Source of the DNA: Verticiella sediminum
GTDB lineage: Bacteria > Pseudomonadota > Gammaproteobacteria > Burkholderiales > Burkholderiaceae_B
Reading direction: 5' to 3'
Length of the DNA: 64,000 nucleotides
Assembly (NCBI RefSeq): GCF_007558815.1
Contig: NZ_VLTJ01000039.1
Coordinates: 776,670 to 840,669 of the forward strand
The notes beneath the pieces were generated by a model. It searched no databases, was not told where the DNA came from, and was given only the letters and a program-made list of their open reading frames with translations. The translations under genes were made by a program, and so were the position numbers. This document shows positions 32,658-43,304 of the stretch, one piece after another. The stretch's first letter is position 1. Every line of letters starts with the position of its first letter.

Positions 32658-34343
32658 CTATTTGGACAGCCAGACATTCCTGAACGACGAGCGCGAGCCG
32701 TCGGGGTCGAAGTCCAGACCGTGCACGCGCCGGTTGTACAGCGTGAAGAACGGCGCATCCATGACCGGCAGCAGAGGCAGGTCAGCCATGGTGACCCGCT
32801 GCAGGTCGTGGAACAGGGCGGTGCGCTTGGCGGGGTCGATTTCGCGCTGATAGGCCTCGATGATCCGGTCGGTCTCGGCGTTGGCGTAGCCGGTGGCCGA
32901 AATGTACGGCACACCGGGCGATACCGCCTTGGACCAGTACTGCCGGGTCAGGCCCATCTCCGGGTCGAACAGGGTCGAAAAGCCGTTGATGATGACGTCG
33001 TAGTCGTAGTCGGTCCAGATCTTCTTGAGGTAGGCCGAGGGCTCGGAGGATACCGGCCTGACGTCGATGCCGACCTTGCGCAGGTTTTGCCGCAGGAACT
33101 CGCCGGCTGGCACGAAGGCGTTGGAGCTGGGCGACAGGTCGAGCTGCAGCGAGAAGCGGATGCCGTTCTCCTTGCGTGGAAAGCCCGCCTCGTCCAGCAG
33201 TTTTTCGGCGAGGGCCGGGTCGTAGGCGTAGGCCGGCTTGTCCTCGGTGTAGAACCGGGTCAGCGTGGACGGAATGGGACCATCGGCCGGCCGGCTCAGG
33301 CCGTACCACACGGTGTCGATCAGCCCCTGCTTGTCGAGCGCGTGGGCGAATGCCTGACGCACTTTGAGGTTGCCCGTCACCGGCCGCTTGAGGTTGAACA
33401 TCAGGAAGTAGATCTGCGCGTTGTAGACATAACCGCGCTGTTCGAACACCAGGTCTTCCTGCTTGCGCAAGCGCTCCACGTCCGAGAACGGCACGCCGGC
33501 GAACGGCAGGTACTGGATGTCGCCGGTTTCCAGGGCGGCAGCGCGGCCCGCCGGGTCGGGGATGTCGCGGAAGATGACGCGGTCCAGGTAGGGCTTGCCC
33601 TCGTCCCAGTAGTCCGGATTGCGCTCCAGCTCGACGTACTGGCCCTTTCGCCATTCCTTGAAGCGGAACGGCCCGGTACCCACGGGCTTGGCGTTGTAGG
33701 GGTTGGTGCGAACGTCTGTGCCCTCGTACAGGTGGCGGGGGATGATCTGGGCTTCGACGGTGTTCAGCGAGTTCAGGATCACCGGCGCCGGGCGCGACAG
33801 CCGCAGCACCGCGGTGTGCGCGTCGGGCGTTTCCACATCCTCGACCGCACTGAAGGTGATGCGCGCGCGCGGGTGCACCTTCTTGAGCACCTCCAGGATG
33901 CTATAGCGCACGTCGGCCGAGGTGAACGGCTCGCCGTCGTGCCATTTGACGCCCTGGCGCAGGTTCAGCGTGATCGCCAGGCCGTCCGGCGAGACGTCCC
34001 AGGACGTGGCGAGCACGCCATGCGCGTTCTGCGCGTCGTCGTAGGTGAACAGCCCGTCGAAGATGTTCGAGGAGACCGCGGAGTTCGCGTACTGGTTGTT
34101 GAAGGTGACGTTGAGCTGGTTGGGCGCCGGGTAGATCGCGGTGATCAGCGTCCCGCCGCGCACCGGCTCGGCCCCGGGCGCGGCGGCCGGTGCGGTCTGA
34201 GCCGCGGCATCCAGGCCGTAGAGCATCGGCGCGAGCATGGCGGCTTGCAGGATGCGGCGGCGGGCGAGGTCGGTCGGGTCGTCGGGGTAGGGCATGTCGG
34301 GGTGGTTCTCGGGTTGCTGGTGAAAGCGTCGAGTCTGTGCCAT
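32658..34343 (-). CDS. ABC transporter substrate-binding protein, family 5
   Basis: This 561-residue SBP_bac_5 protein has an N-terminal twin-Arg-like signal (RRRILQAAMLAPMLYGLDAA) ending near AAAQTAPA. The mature part shows RGGTLITAIYPAP, DVSPDGLAITLNLRQGVKWH, DGEPFTSADVRYSI, PVGTGPFRFKEW and VRQAFAHALDKQGLIDTVWY. Family members bind peptides, nickel, opines or glutathione in the periplasm. A dedicated ABC transporter of the same family lies at 41104-45210 without its own receptor, so this protein probably serves it. It is divergent from the class II aldolase. An ATG at 34295 is an alternative start. Confidence 0.92.
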   Translation of the reverse strand: MAQTRRFHQQPENHPDMPYPDDPTDLARRRILQAAMLAPMLYGLDAAAQTAPAAAPGAEPVRGGTLITAIYPAPNQLNVTFNNQYANSAVSSNIFDGLFTYDDAQNAHGVLATSWDVSPDGLAITLNLRQGVKWHDGEPFTSADVRYSILEVLKKVHPRARITFSAVEDVETPDAHTAVLRLSRPAPVILNSLNTVEAQIIPRHLYEGTDVRTNPYNAKPVGTGPFRFKEWRKGQYVELERNPDYWDEGKPYLDRVIFRDIPDPAGRAAALETGDIQYLPFAGVPFSDVERLRKQEDLVFEQRGYVYNAQIYFLMFNLKRPVTGNLKVRQAFAHALDKQGLIDTVWYGLSRPADGPIPSTLTRFYTEDKPAYAYDPALAEKLLDEAGFPRKENGIRFSLQLDLSPSSNAFVPAGEFLRQNLRKVGIDVRPVSSEPSAYLKKIWTDYDYDVIINGFSTLFDPEMGLTRQYWSKAVSPGVPYISATGYANAETDRIIEAYQREIDPAKRTALFHDLQRVTMADLPLLPVMDAPFFTLYNRRVHGLDFDPDGSRSSFRNVWLSK

Positions 34344-34371
34344 CCAATTGATCCGACAAAATATATTATTC

Positions 34372-34422
34372 GCATATATATCTTCATATGCTATCGATAT
34401 TCAAGGATACTCTTTCAGTATC
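34372..34422. promoter_or_regulatory. Two inverted repeats in the receptor/aldolase promoter gap
   Basis: GCATAT (34372-34377), 8 bases, ATATGC (34386-34391) is the first repeat. GATACT (34406-34411), 5 bases, AGTATC (34417-34422) is the second, with the ATAC-N7-GTAT form of LysR sites. Both lie in the AT-rich gap 34344-34520. A GCATAT/ATATGC pair also precedes the LysR gene at 46409, which suggests common control. Confidence 0.5.
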
Positions 34423-34520
34423 AATACATTGAGAGGCGGCGCACGTAATATCGAAAGGCATATTCGTTCGTTGGCGCGGTTTTCTTGCGGGATAAGATGC
34501 CGGTATTTGCAGTGAGGTAA

Positions 34521-35294
34521 ATGGTGGTGCAAATATCCGAGTCGACCCGTCAGGACGACACGCGTTCATGGTCGGACGCCGAGCAGAAGACCCGCGAGGA
34601 TCTGGCCGCGGTGGCGCGCTCGCTGGCCGAACTGGGCTGGACCAAGCTGATCTTCAACCACATCACCGCGCGCGTGCCCGACGCCCCCGAGTATTTCCTG
34701 GTCAACCCGCATGGCCTGTTCTACGACCAGGTGCGGGCGTCCGACTTCGTCAAGCTGGACCTGGACGGCAATCCGGTAGGCGAGAACCGCTGGGGCTTCG
34801 GCCGCGCGGCCTTCGTCATCCACAGCGCCGTCTACGCGGCGCGGCCGGACGTGGCGTGTACCATCCACACGCATACCGACGGCGGCACCATCGTGTCGGC
34901 GCTGCAGGAGGGCCTGCAGCCGCTGACGCTGGAGGCCGCGCAGTTCTACGGTCGCGTGGGCTACCACGATTACGAAGGCATGGCGCACGATGTCGACGAG
35001 CGCCAGCGCATCGCCGCCGACCTGGGCCCGCATGCCGCGCTGTTCCTGCGCAACCACGGCCTGGTGGTGACCGGCTCGACCATCGCCGAGGCCTTTCACC
35101 GCAACTACAACCTGGAATACGCCTGCCGCATCCAGGCCCAGGTGCTCGCGACGGGACGCCCGCTGTCGGTCATTTCGCACGAGGCGGCGAGCCGGACCGT
35201 GGCCCAGGTGCTGGCCCACCCCGCGCGCAGCGAACCGCTGCTCGAAGCCATCCACCGCCGGCTGGGGCAGACCGACCCCTCCTACCGGCTCTGA
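34521..35294 (+). CDS. Class II aldolase/adducin family protein
   Basis: This 257-residue protein has the Zn-binding His-x-His in CTIHTHTDGG (about 115-119) and the third His in FLRNHGLVVTG. The N-terminus has LGWTKLIFNHITARVPDAP and the sequence HGLFYDQVRASDFVKLDL. Bacterial members cleave sugar-phosphate aldols or act as decarboxylases or hydrolases. It is divergent from the receptor gene and convergent with MmgE/PrpD; a long inverted repeat spans the two stop codons. Link to the sulfur-type operon is by position only. Confidence 0.88.
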   Translation: MVVQISESTRQDDTRSWSDAEQKTREDLAAVARSLAELGWTKLIFNHITARVPDAPEYFLVNPHGLFYDQVRASDFVKLDLDGNPVGENRWGFGRAAFVIHSAVYAARPDVACTIHTHTDGGTIVSALQEGLQPLTLEAAQFYGRVGYHDYEGMAHDVDERQRIAADLGPHAALFLRNHGLVVTGSTIAEAFHRNYNLEYACRIQAQVLATGRPLSVISHEAASRTVAQVLAHPARSEPLLEAIHRRLGQTDPSYRL

Positions 35295-35376
35295 GCGGAG
35301 GTCGCCGGCAGCCGGGCGTGCCGGGCGCGCCGCTCTCCCGACGCGCGAAGGGGGTCCCGGGCTGCCGATCCGCTCA
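35292..35376. terminator. Long interrupted inverted repeat between convergent genes
   Basis: TGAGCGGA (35292-35299), CGGCAGCC (35306-35313) and GGG on the left are mirrored by CCCGGGCTGCCG (35356-35367) and TCCGCTCA (35369-35376) on the right. The left arm includes the stop codon of the aldolase (TGA 35292-35294), the right arm the stop of the MmgE/PrpD gene. It can form a long hairpin and probably acts as a bidirectional terminator. Confidence 0.5.
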
Positions 35377-36744
35377 GCCGGAGGAGCGGCCGAACAGATC
35401 CGCCACGTCGGCCACGTCCTCCACCGTTTCCAGCCGCGCGAGCAGGCGGTCCGCCGTGGCGGTGTCCAGCCCCGCGCCGTACGTCAGGGCCGAGGCGGCC
35501 TTCTCGCGCAGCGCCTGCGGGTCCAGCAGTCCGCCGGGCAGTTCGGCAACGGTTTGCGTCAGCCGTCGGCCGTCGTTCAGGCGCACCGCCACGGTGGCGG
35601 GAGCCATGCTTCCGCTGCCTTGCACGCGTATGTTCACGCGGTCGATCAGCGGCCGCAGGGCAGGGTCGAGCACGGCCTGGGGCGTGATCTGCGCCAGCCC
35701 GAAGCGCCCGGATGCCAGCGCCGCGGCCACCGCGTACTGTGCGCAGAACTGGGCGGTGACTTCGGGGTCGCCGTCGGTGGTGTAGGGTGCGCCGACCAGG
35801 GTGTGCATGTCCTCGGTGAGGACGAGTTCCACCGCTTCGATAGCGCTGGCGGCCAGCGGCGGGCCGTCGGCCGGACGGGCCAGGCGCAGGGCCGCCTCGA
35901 TCGCGGCGTGGGCGCGACCGCAGGCCGGATAGCGTTTGTAGGTGGCGTGTTCCAGCAGGAATTCGCGGCCCAGGCCGCTCTCCGGCGCGCCGGGATCGGC
36001 TTGTCCATACAGCGCGTACAGGCCGTGCCTGCCGTCGAAGGCGCGGCGCGGCCCGCTGATGCCGGCCTGCGCCAACTGGGCACTGAAGACGCCTGCGCGC
36101 GCGGCGAAGGCCGACAGCAGCCGCTTGCTGAGGGTGCGCTCGACGTGGCCCTGCTGGGTGCCGGCGGCCTGTCCCAGCGCCAGGCCGAGGGCGGACTCGA
36201 TGCCGGCGGCGTCCAGCCCGAGCAGCCGGCCGGCCGCGGCCGCCGCGCCGAAGACACCATAGACCGAGGTGCGGAACCAGCCAGGCCGCGCCTGTCCGGC
36301 GCGGGCGAGCCGGTAGGCCAGTTCGTTGCCCGCGGCAATGGCCGCGAGCAGGGCGCGGCCGTCGGCGTGCACCTGTTCGGCGACCGCGATGGCGGCCGGA
36401 ATGACCACCGCGTCGATGTGGCTGACGTCCGGGTGCAGCGAGTCGAAATCCAGCGCGGCCGCGTAGCCGCCGTTGTGAAAGGCCGCGGCGGCGGCGGGCA
36501 CGCGCCGGCCGCTGCCGTCCCACAGCAGGCTGTGCGCAGCGCCGCCGTCGGCCGCGACCAGCGCCGAGACTGCCGGCATGCCGGTGGCACCGCGCGCTGC
36601 CCAGGCCACCGCAACCGTATCGAGCAGGCTGGCGCGCACGCTGCGCGCCGCCGCCTCGGGTAGCGCGGCCGGGCCGGGCCCGGCCAGCCATTGCGCCAGC
36701 GTACCGGCGTCGGGTGTGTCCAGGGCAAGGGTTGCAGTGCGCAT
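35374..36744 (-). CDS. MmgE/PrpD family protein
   Basis: This 456-residue protein has the MmgE/PrpD architecture: an all-helical N-terminal domain (RASLLDTVAVAWAARGATGM, AAAFHNGGYAAALDFD) and the C-terminal alpha/beta domain (ATYKRYPACGRAHAAIEA, DPEVTAQFCAQYAVAAALAS). Members include 2-methylcitrate dehydratase, cis-aconitate decarboxylase and many unassigned enzymes. ATG 36744 has AGAGG nine bases upstream. It is the last gene of the long minus-strand operon, after a 38-residue ORF. Its substrate is unknown. Confidence 0.9.
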   Translation of the reverse strand: MRTATLALDTPDAGTLAQWLAGPGPAALPEAAARSVRASLLDTVAVAWAARGATGMPAVSALVAADGGAAHSLLWDGSGRRVPAAAAAFHNGGYAAALDFDSLHPDVSHIDAVVIPAAIAVAEQVHADGRALLAAIAAGNELAYRLARAGQARPGWFRTSVYGVFGAAAAAGRLLGLDAAGIESALGLALGQAAGTQQGHVERTLSKRLLSAFAARAGVFSAQLAQAGISGPRRAFDGRHGLYALYGQADPGAPESGLGREFLLEHATYKRYPACGRAHAAIEAALRLARPADGPPLAASAIEAVELVLTEDMHTLVGAPYTTDGDPEVTAQFCAQYAVAAALASGRFGLAQITPQAVLDPALRPLIDRVNIRVQGSGSMAPATVAVRLNDGRRLTQTVAELPGGLLDPQALREKAASALTYGAGLDTATADRLLARLETVEDVADVADLFGRSSG

Positions 36745-36777
36745 GGTGGTACCTCTTGCGTCAGGCGGCAGGCCGGT

Positions 36778-36894
36778 TCAGGTGTCGAGGCCCGGATGGT
36801 CGCGTTCGGCTTTCCGGCGGAAGGCTGGCCATTCGGAGGCCAGCGTGCCGTGCTTGCGCATGCGCGCGGCGTACGGTGCTGGAACCGTTCTCAT
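36778..36894 (-). CDS. Small 38-residue ORF coupled to the monooxygenase gene
   Basis: This short frame starts at the ATG that overlaps the stop codon of the flavin monooxygenase gene (ATGA at 36891-36894). It encodes 38 residues, MRTVPAPYAARMRKHGTLAS then EWPAFRRKAERDHPGLDT, basic and without a membrane segment. The tight coupling suggests it is translated. No family is recognised; it could be a small partner of the enzyme or the relic of a larger gene. Confidence 0.45.
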   Translation of the reverse strand: MRTVPAPYAARMRKHGTLASEWPAFRRKAERDHPGLDT

Positions 36895-38252
36895 GCCTGC
36901 GCAACGGGTTGTGCGGATGACTGTACGTGCCGGTTGGACGGTACCGGCAGGCCCAGGTGAGAGCGCAGGGTGGAGCCCTGGTATTCGTGGCGAAAGCGCC
37001 CGCGCCGGCGCAATTCCGGCACCAGAAGATCGACCACGTCGTCCAGCGCGGCGGGCAGCCAGGGCAGCATCAGGTTGAAGCCGTCCGCACCGCCGCCGTC
37101 CACCCAGGCCTCGAACTGGTCGGCCACCTGGGCAGCGGTGCCGATGGCGAGCAAGTGTCCGCGCGCACCGACCACGCGCTCGTAGAACTGGCGCACGGTG
37201 AGCTTCTCGCTCAGCGCCATCTCGATCAGCAGCTTCTGCCGGCTGGGGAAGTCGGGGGTGAGCGGCAGATCGGGAAAGGGCGCATCCGGGTCGAGCCCGG
37301 ACACGTCGATACCCAGATGGCGCCTCAGCACGATCCAGCCCACCTCGGGGTCGATCAGCGACTGCAGTTGCTCGTACTTCTCGCGCGCCTCGGCCTCGCT
37401 GGCGCCGATGAAAGTCATTGCGCCCGGCATGATCTTGACGTGGCCGGGGTCGCGTCCGGCGCGCTCGGCGCGCGCCTTGACGTCGGCGTAGAAGCCACGC
37501 GCGGCCGCCAGGCTGGGCTGCGCCGTGAACACCACCTCGGCGCGCTCCGCGGCGAAGCCGCGGCCGTCCTCGGACGACCCCGCCTGTACGATCACCGGCT
37601 GGCCCTGCGGCGAGCGCGGAATGTTCAGCGGGCCGCGCGCGGAGAAGTACTTGCCCCTGTGATCCAGCACGTGCAGTTTCGCCGGGTCGAAGAACAGCCC
37701 CGAGGCCTTGTCGCGCAGGAAGGCGTCGTCTTCCCAGCTATCCCACAACGCCTGTACCACGTCGACGAATTCGTGCGCACGCTCGTAGCGCTCGGCGTGC
37801 GTGCGCACCTCGCCCTGGTTGAAGTTCTGCGCCTCCCGGTCGTTGAACGAGGTGACCACGTTCCAGCCCGAGCGCCCCTCGCTCAGCCGGTCCAGCGTGG
37901 CGAACTTGCGGGCGACGTGAAACGGCTCGAAGTAGCTGGTCGAGACCGTGCCGACCAATCCCAGGCGGGTGGTCGCGGCGGCCAGCGCCGACAGCAGCGC
38001 GGTGGGTTCCAGCCGGGTCACCCGCGAGGTGCGCCCCACGGTCTCGTCGTCCGGATATTGCGCGGCCATCTGGTCGCCGAAGAAGATCATGTCCAGCTTG
38101 CCGCGTTCGGCGGTCTGGGCGAGTCGGCGGTAGAAGTCCAGGCTGGAGCCGCCGTCGGCCGGTACGTCGGGATGGCGCCACGCGGCGATGTGGTGGCCCA
38201 CGTCCAGGGGGAAGGCGCCGAGGTGGATGTCGGGTTTGCTCGATGTCGTCAT
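36891..38252 (-). CDS. LLM-class flavin monooxygenase (NtaA/SnaA/DszA family)
   Basis: This 453-residue protein is a two-component FMNH2-dependent monooxygenase of the NtaA/SnaA/DszA/SoxA branch: HIAAWRHPDVPADGGSSLDF, AERGKLDMIFFGDQMA, YFEPFHVARKFATLDRLSEG, RSGWNVVTSFND and VIVQAGSSEDGR, all family landmarks. Members cleave C-N, C-S or C=C bonds (nitrilotriacetate, dibenzothiophene sulfone) with reduced flavin supplied by a separate reductase. No flavin reductase is in this operon, so it must be shared. Neighbours (DszC-like enzyme, rhodanese, ABC importer) suggest sulfur release from an organosulfur compound. Confidence 0.92.
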   Translation of the reverse strand: MTTSSKPDIHLGAFPLDVGHHIAAWRHPDVPADGGSSLDFYRRLAQTAERGKLDMIFFGDQMAAQYPDDETVGRTSRVTRLEPTALLSALAAATTRLGLVGTVSTSYFEPFHVARKFATLDRLSEGRSGWNVVTSFNDREAQNFNQGEVRTHAERYERAHEFVDVVQALWDSWEDDAFLRDKASGLFFDPAKLHVLDHRGKYFSARGPLNIPRSPQGQPVIVQAGSSEDGRGFAAERAEVVFTAQPSLAAARGFYADVKARAERAGRDPGHVKIMPGAMTFIGASEAEAREKYEQLQSLIDPEVGWIVLRRHLGIDVSGLDPDAPFPDLPLTPDFPSRQKLLIEMALSEKLTVRQFYERVVGARGHLLAIGTAAQVADQFEAWVDGGGADGFNLMLPWLPAALDDVVDLLVPELRRRGRFRHEYQGSTLRSHLGLPVPSNRHVQSSAQPVAQA

Positions 38253-38262
38253 GGCCGAGTCC

Positions 38263-39426
38263 TCAAAGCCTGGAGGTCACATCGTAGGCCTGCCCCAGGT
38301 GGTATTTGCCGATGGTGGCGGCGGTCTTGTCGTAGTTTTCATGCAGCGTCTGGTAGCGCAGGTCGCGGATGAAGCGCGACAGCGCGCTGCCAGCGTCGAG
38401 CGCGCTGGAGCCTGCGATCTGTGCGCCGCGCTCGACCGCCAGCACGGCGGCGGCGATGGCCTGGTGCTTGGCGTTCATCGAGAACAACTCGGCCGCCGCG
38501 ATGTCCCGCGCCCATAGCCAAGCGGCGCGGTAGGTCAGCCAGCGCGCCGCGTCGATGGCGATGCGGATCTCGCCCAGGCGCAGTTGCGTGTAGCCGTCGC
38601 CGGCGGTGCCGCGGCGCGGCAGGTATTCCGTGAGCAGGTCGAACACGCCCTCGGCGCCGCCGATGTATTGCGCGGCGAAGCTCAGGTGGCTCTTGGCCTG
38701 CCAGCGGCCCTTGGCCGATTCGCCCAGCTCGCCGAGCTGGTCGCGCTCGGGCACGAAGACGTCCTTCAGGGTCAGCACCGGGCTGACCGCCGCGCGCATG
38801 CCGATCGGGTCCCACGAACCCGGTTCGATGGTCAGGCCCTCCACGCCCTGCGGCAGGGCGAGCATGAGATGGCCGCCGGGCGGCGGCGTGTCCTTGGCGA
38901 CCGCCGCGATGGTGTTGTAGTGCACGGTGTCGGCGAGCGTGGCGTAGTTCTTGACGCCGTTGACCCGCCAACCGCCGGGCACCTTCTCGGCGACGGTCTG
39001 CAGGTTGTACAGACCGCGCGCGGTGCGGCCGGGCTCGCTGCCGGTCGAGTTGACGAACTTGCCTTCCTCGACCACCGGGCCTAGCAGGCGTTTGCGCTGT
39101 GCCGGCGAACCGATCTGCTCGATGCGGTGCGAAGCGTTGTAGTGGATGTGGATGCACTGCGCGGTGGACAGGCAGTAGCGTGCGGTCTGTTCGACCACCA
39201 GGAGTGAGGCGAGCGGGTCCTTGCCCAGCGCGCCGCCGCCCAGCCCGCCGATCTCCTCGCTCAGCGCGGCGGCGGCGTAGCCGGCGTCGACCAGATCCTT
39301 CAGGTTTTCGACCGGCGTCACGGCGCGGGCGTCGTAGTCTGCGGCGCGGGCGGCGAAGCGGGTGCGGCCGAGTTCGCCGACAGTCTCGTAGATCTTGCGT
39401 TGCTTGGGGGTGTAGTCGAAGTCCAT
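38263..39426 (-). CDS. Acyl-CoA-dehydrogenase-fold flavoprotein (DszC/SfnB-like)
   Basis: This 387-residue protein has the ACAD fold: N-terminal helices (KQRKIYETVGELGRTRFAAR), the middle beta domain (STGSEPGRTARGLYNLQTVA, WRVNGVKNYATLADTVHYNT) and a C-terminal helical domain (RLGEIRIAIDAARWLTYRAA). The catalytic Glu of true acyl-CoA dehydrogenases is not evident, which fits the monooxygenase branch (DszC, SfnB, XiaF). Those use FMNH2 or FAD to oxygenate sulfur or nitrogen heterocycles. It starts 28 bases after the rhodanese and ends 10 before the LLM gene. Confidence 0.85.
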   Translation of the reverse strand: MDFDYTPKQRKIYETVGELGRTRFAARAADYDARAVTPVENLKDLVDAGYAAAALSEEIGGLGGGALGKDPLASLLVVEQTARYCLSTAQCIHIHYNASHRIEQIGSPAQRKRLLGPVVEEGKFVNSTGSEPGRTARGLYNLQTVAEKVPGGWRVNGVKNYATLADTVHYNTIAAVAKDTPPPGGHLMLALPQGVEGLTIEPGSWDPIGMRAAVSPVLTLKDVFVPERDQLGELGESAKGRWQAKSHLSFAAQYIGGAEGVFDLLTEYLPRRGTAGDGYTQLRLGEIRIAIDAARWLTYRAAWLWARDIAAAELFSMNAKHQAIAAAVLAVERGAQIAGSSALDAGSALSRFIRDLRYQTLHENYDKTAATIGKYHLGQAYDVTSRL

Positions 39427-39454
39427 GGTCCGGGAATGTGCAGGAGTGATGGGG

Positions 39455-41098
39455 TCAGGCGGCAGCCTGGATGCGAAAGCCCGCCTGTTCGGGGGCGCCG
39501 ATGGCGGCCGGCAGCTCGCCTTCCCAGGCGAGATAGGCACGCGAGGCGTCGGCGTTGCCGGTGTGGCGGTCGTGCAGCCAGAACAGGAAGTCGATGCGAT
39601 CGGTTTGCGGCACGGGCGCGGGGGTGGTGTCCAGAAGCAGTCCGGCGGCGCGCCAGTCGTCCGGCGTGCCGTCCACCGGCAGCACGGTCTGCCCTGGATG
39701 TCGTTCGCGCAGGTCGAGCGCGGCCAGCCGGTGCGCCTGGCCGGCCGGTCCGAAGACGAGCAGGACGGGCGCCTGCCGGATCGGCTCGGGCAGCAGGGCC
39801 AGCCGCGAGCGGTTGGTCCACACCGCGCCGGTGGCGCGCACGCGCGCGAAGTCGGCGCTGCCGGCGACCGACACGGCGGCCGCGCCGCAGCGCAGCAAGT
39901 CCGCCGCTTCGGCGAGGGGAACTGCCGCCGGAAGGTCAGGCGCCGGGTCGCGCCGCTGGGCGTCGTCCGGTCCGCCCGCCGGGCCGCCGGCGGTGAAGGC
40001 CTCGGTGAAGGCCTGTTCGATGCCGGGCTCGTCCAGTACTGCGACCTCCCAGCCGAGTTGCAGCAGCCAGTGCGCAGTGATGTCGGCGCGCGCGCCCAGT
40101 TCGTCCACCAGCACGATGCGCGCGCCGCGCACAGCGGCCCAGCGGTCCAGGGTCTGGACCAGCTGGCCGCCAGGCACGCCCACGACACCGGGCAGGTGGC
40201 CATGCGCATATTCCTGCGGCGAGCGCACGTCGAACACGTAGGTGGTGCGGCCGGTGTCTTCGCGCCAGGCCGTGAGGGTGGCGGCATCGATGCGCGGGAC
40301 GCCGTAGCGCCGGGCCACATCGCGCGCGCGCCGGCGGCCCAGCGCCAGTCCCGCCTCGCTGGCCGGCACGCCCGGCGCGCCGGCGCCTTGCTCCACCGCC
40401 AGGCCGGCGAGCTTCCAGCCCTGGGTGCCGCCGGCCAGGGCGGACACCGGATTGGGCACGCCGGCATTGATCAGCGCCTGTGCACCGATGATGCCGCGCG
40501 TGCGGCCGGCACAACTGACCACCACCCGCGTCTTGGGGGAGGGAACGAGGTCGGCGAAACGCAGGACGAGTTCGGCGTTCGGGCAGCTCACTGCGCCGGG
40601 CACGTGGTAGCGGGCGAACTCCTCGGCGGTGCGGCCGTCGAGCACGACGACGTCCTCGCCGCGGGCGCGCAGCGCCTGCAGTTCCTCGGCCGAGGTCGCC
40701 GGCGTATGGTACGCATGCTCGACGACCTCGGCGAAAGCCTTGCTGGGCACGTGGATACTGGGCAGCAGTGGATGGCCGGCGGCCTGCCAGGCAGGCGCGC
40801 CGCCCGCCAGCACGTGGACGTTGGCGTAGCCCAGCGCGGCGAGGCGGCGCGCAGCGAGCGTGCCGGTAGGCTCGGGCGCGACGGGCGGTTCGTCGCCGAT
40901 CAGGACGATGCGCGTCGCGCGGTGTGGCACCCGTGCATCGACGGCGGTCTCCAGCCGGCTGTACGGCAGATTGACGGCAAGCAGCGGGTGGCCCGCGCCG
41001 TACAGGCCTTCTTCGCGAACGTCGATCAGGGCGATTTCGTCGCCGTCGGCGAGCCAGGCCGCGAGGGCCTGCGGGGTCAGGGTAGGGGTGTCGGACAT
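39455..41098 (-). CDS. Four-domain rhodanese-like protein
   Basis: This 547-residue protein has four rhodanese-like domains in tandem, at about 1-115, 130-240, 270-365 and 395-530. Each has the entry region ([56 protein letters not shown]). Only the second has the catalytic loop with Cys ([11 protein letters not shown], Cys196). The corresponding loops of domains 1, 3 and 4 read [16 protein letters not shown] and FGPAGQA and lack Cys. It may move sulfane sulfur from one active site with the other domains for structure or docking. The neighbourhood (sulfur-type monooxygenases) supports this. No signal peptide is visible, so it is cytoplasmic. Confidence 0.85.
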   Translation of the reverse strand: MSDTPTLTPQALAAWLADGDEIALIDVREEGLYGAGHPLLAVNLPYSRLETAVDARVPHRATRIVLIGDEPPVAPEPTGTLAARRLAALGYANVHVLAGGAPAWQAAGHPLLPSIHVPSKAFAEVVEHAYHTPATSAEELQALRARGEDVVVLDGRTAEEFARYHVPGAVSCPNAELVLRFADLVPSPKTRVVVSCAGRTRGIIGAQALINAGVPNPVSALAGGTQGWKLAGLAVEQGAGAPGVPASEAGLALGRRRARDVARRYGVPRIDAATLTAWREDTGRTTYVFDVRSPQEYAHGHLPGVVGVPGGQLVQTLDRWAAVRGARIVLVDELGARADITAHWLLQLGWEVAVLDEPGIEQAFTEAFTAGGPAGGPDDAQRRDPAPDLPAAVPLAEAADLLRCGAAAVSVAGSADFARVRATGAVWTNRSRLALLPEPIRQAPVLLVFGPAGQAHRLAALDLRERHPGQTVLPVDGTPDDWRAAGLLLDTTPAPVPQTDRIDFLFWLHDRHTGNADASRAYLAWEGELPAAIGAPEQAGFRIQAAA

Positions 41099-41103
41099 GG
41101 GGC

Positions 41104-42245
<1,142 letters not shown>

Positions 42246-42255
<10 letters not shown>

Positions 42256-43304
42256 ACCCTCCCGTCGCCGCGCGATATTCTGTCTGCAGGAGGGTGCGCA
42301 CTCCCTTCGGGCGGCCAGGCCGCGTCGATCTCGTGGCAGGCCGCGCGCGCCTGCGCGGGAAAGTCGCGCAGCGGCGGCGGCACCGTACGGCAGTGCGCGG
42401 CGGCGATGTCGCAGCGCGCCACGAAGGCGCAGCCCGGCAGCGGTGTGCCTGGCGTCGGCACGATGCCGGGGATCTCCTGCAGGCGCGGCGGGCGCTGCGT
42501 GCCGCCCGGAGCGAATTGCGGCCGCGCCCGCATGAGCCGGCGGGTATACGGATGCAGCGGACGGTCGAACAGCCCCTGCACCGGCTGCTGTTCGATCTGG
42601 CGGCCGGCGTACATGACCAGGACGCGGTCGGCGCTCTCGGCCACCACGCCGAGGTCGTGGGTGATGAGGATCAGCGCCATGCCGAGTTCCTGTTGCAGCT
42701 GCCTGAGCAGGGTGAGTATCTGCGCCTGGATCGTCACGTCCAGCGCGGTGGTGGGTTCGTCGGCGATGAGCAGCGAAGGCCGGCAGGCCAGCGCGATCGC
42801 GATCGCCACGCGCTGGCGCATGCCGCCGGAAAGCCGGTGCGGATAGTCGTCCAGCCGCTGTCCCGCCTGGGGAATGCGGACCCGCTCCAGCAGTTCTTCG
42901 GCGCGCGCACGCGCGGTGCGGGCGTCGATGCGTTCGTGTGCGCGGATCGCTTCGGTGATCTGCTCGCCTACGGTCATGACCGGGTTGAGCGCGGCCATCG
43001 GGTCCTGAAAGACGATGGCCAGCCGGTTGCCGCGCAGCGCGCGCATGCGCCGTTCGGGCAGCTCGACCAGTTCCTGGCCCTCGAAGCGCACGCTGCCCTG
43101 CATGCGCGCAGTGCGCGGCAGCAAACGGGTGAGCGCGAGCGCGGTGATGGACTTGCCGCAGCCCGATTCGCCGACGATGGCCAGCGTCTCGCCGGCGCCG
43201 ACGGTAAAGGAAAGGTCCTCGACCACGGTGGTCTGGCCGCCGTCGCGGGTCGGAAAGCCGATGCGCAGGCGGCCGACTTCCAGGAGGGGCGTCGCGGTGT
43301 TCAT
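42246..43304 (-). CDS. Oligopeptide/nickel-type ABC transporter ATPase (first)
   Basis: This 352-residue DppD/OppD-type ATPase has Walker [21 protein letters not shown], signature [20 protein letters not shown], Walker [21 protein letters not shown], and the HPY domain with [18 protein letters not shown] 43304 overlaps the stop of the second permease gene (ATGA), so the transporter is translated as a coupled set. It belongs with the ATPase at 41104-42255 and permeases at 43301-45210. Confidence 0.93.

Noticed and set aside
32424..34448. Plus-strand ORF of 674 residues
   Set aside because: It is the antisense of the family 5 receptor gene and has no protein-family motif.
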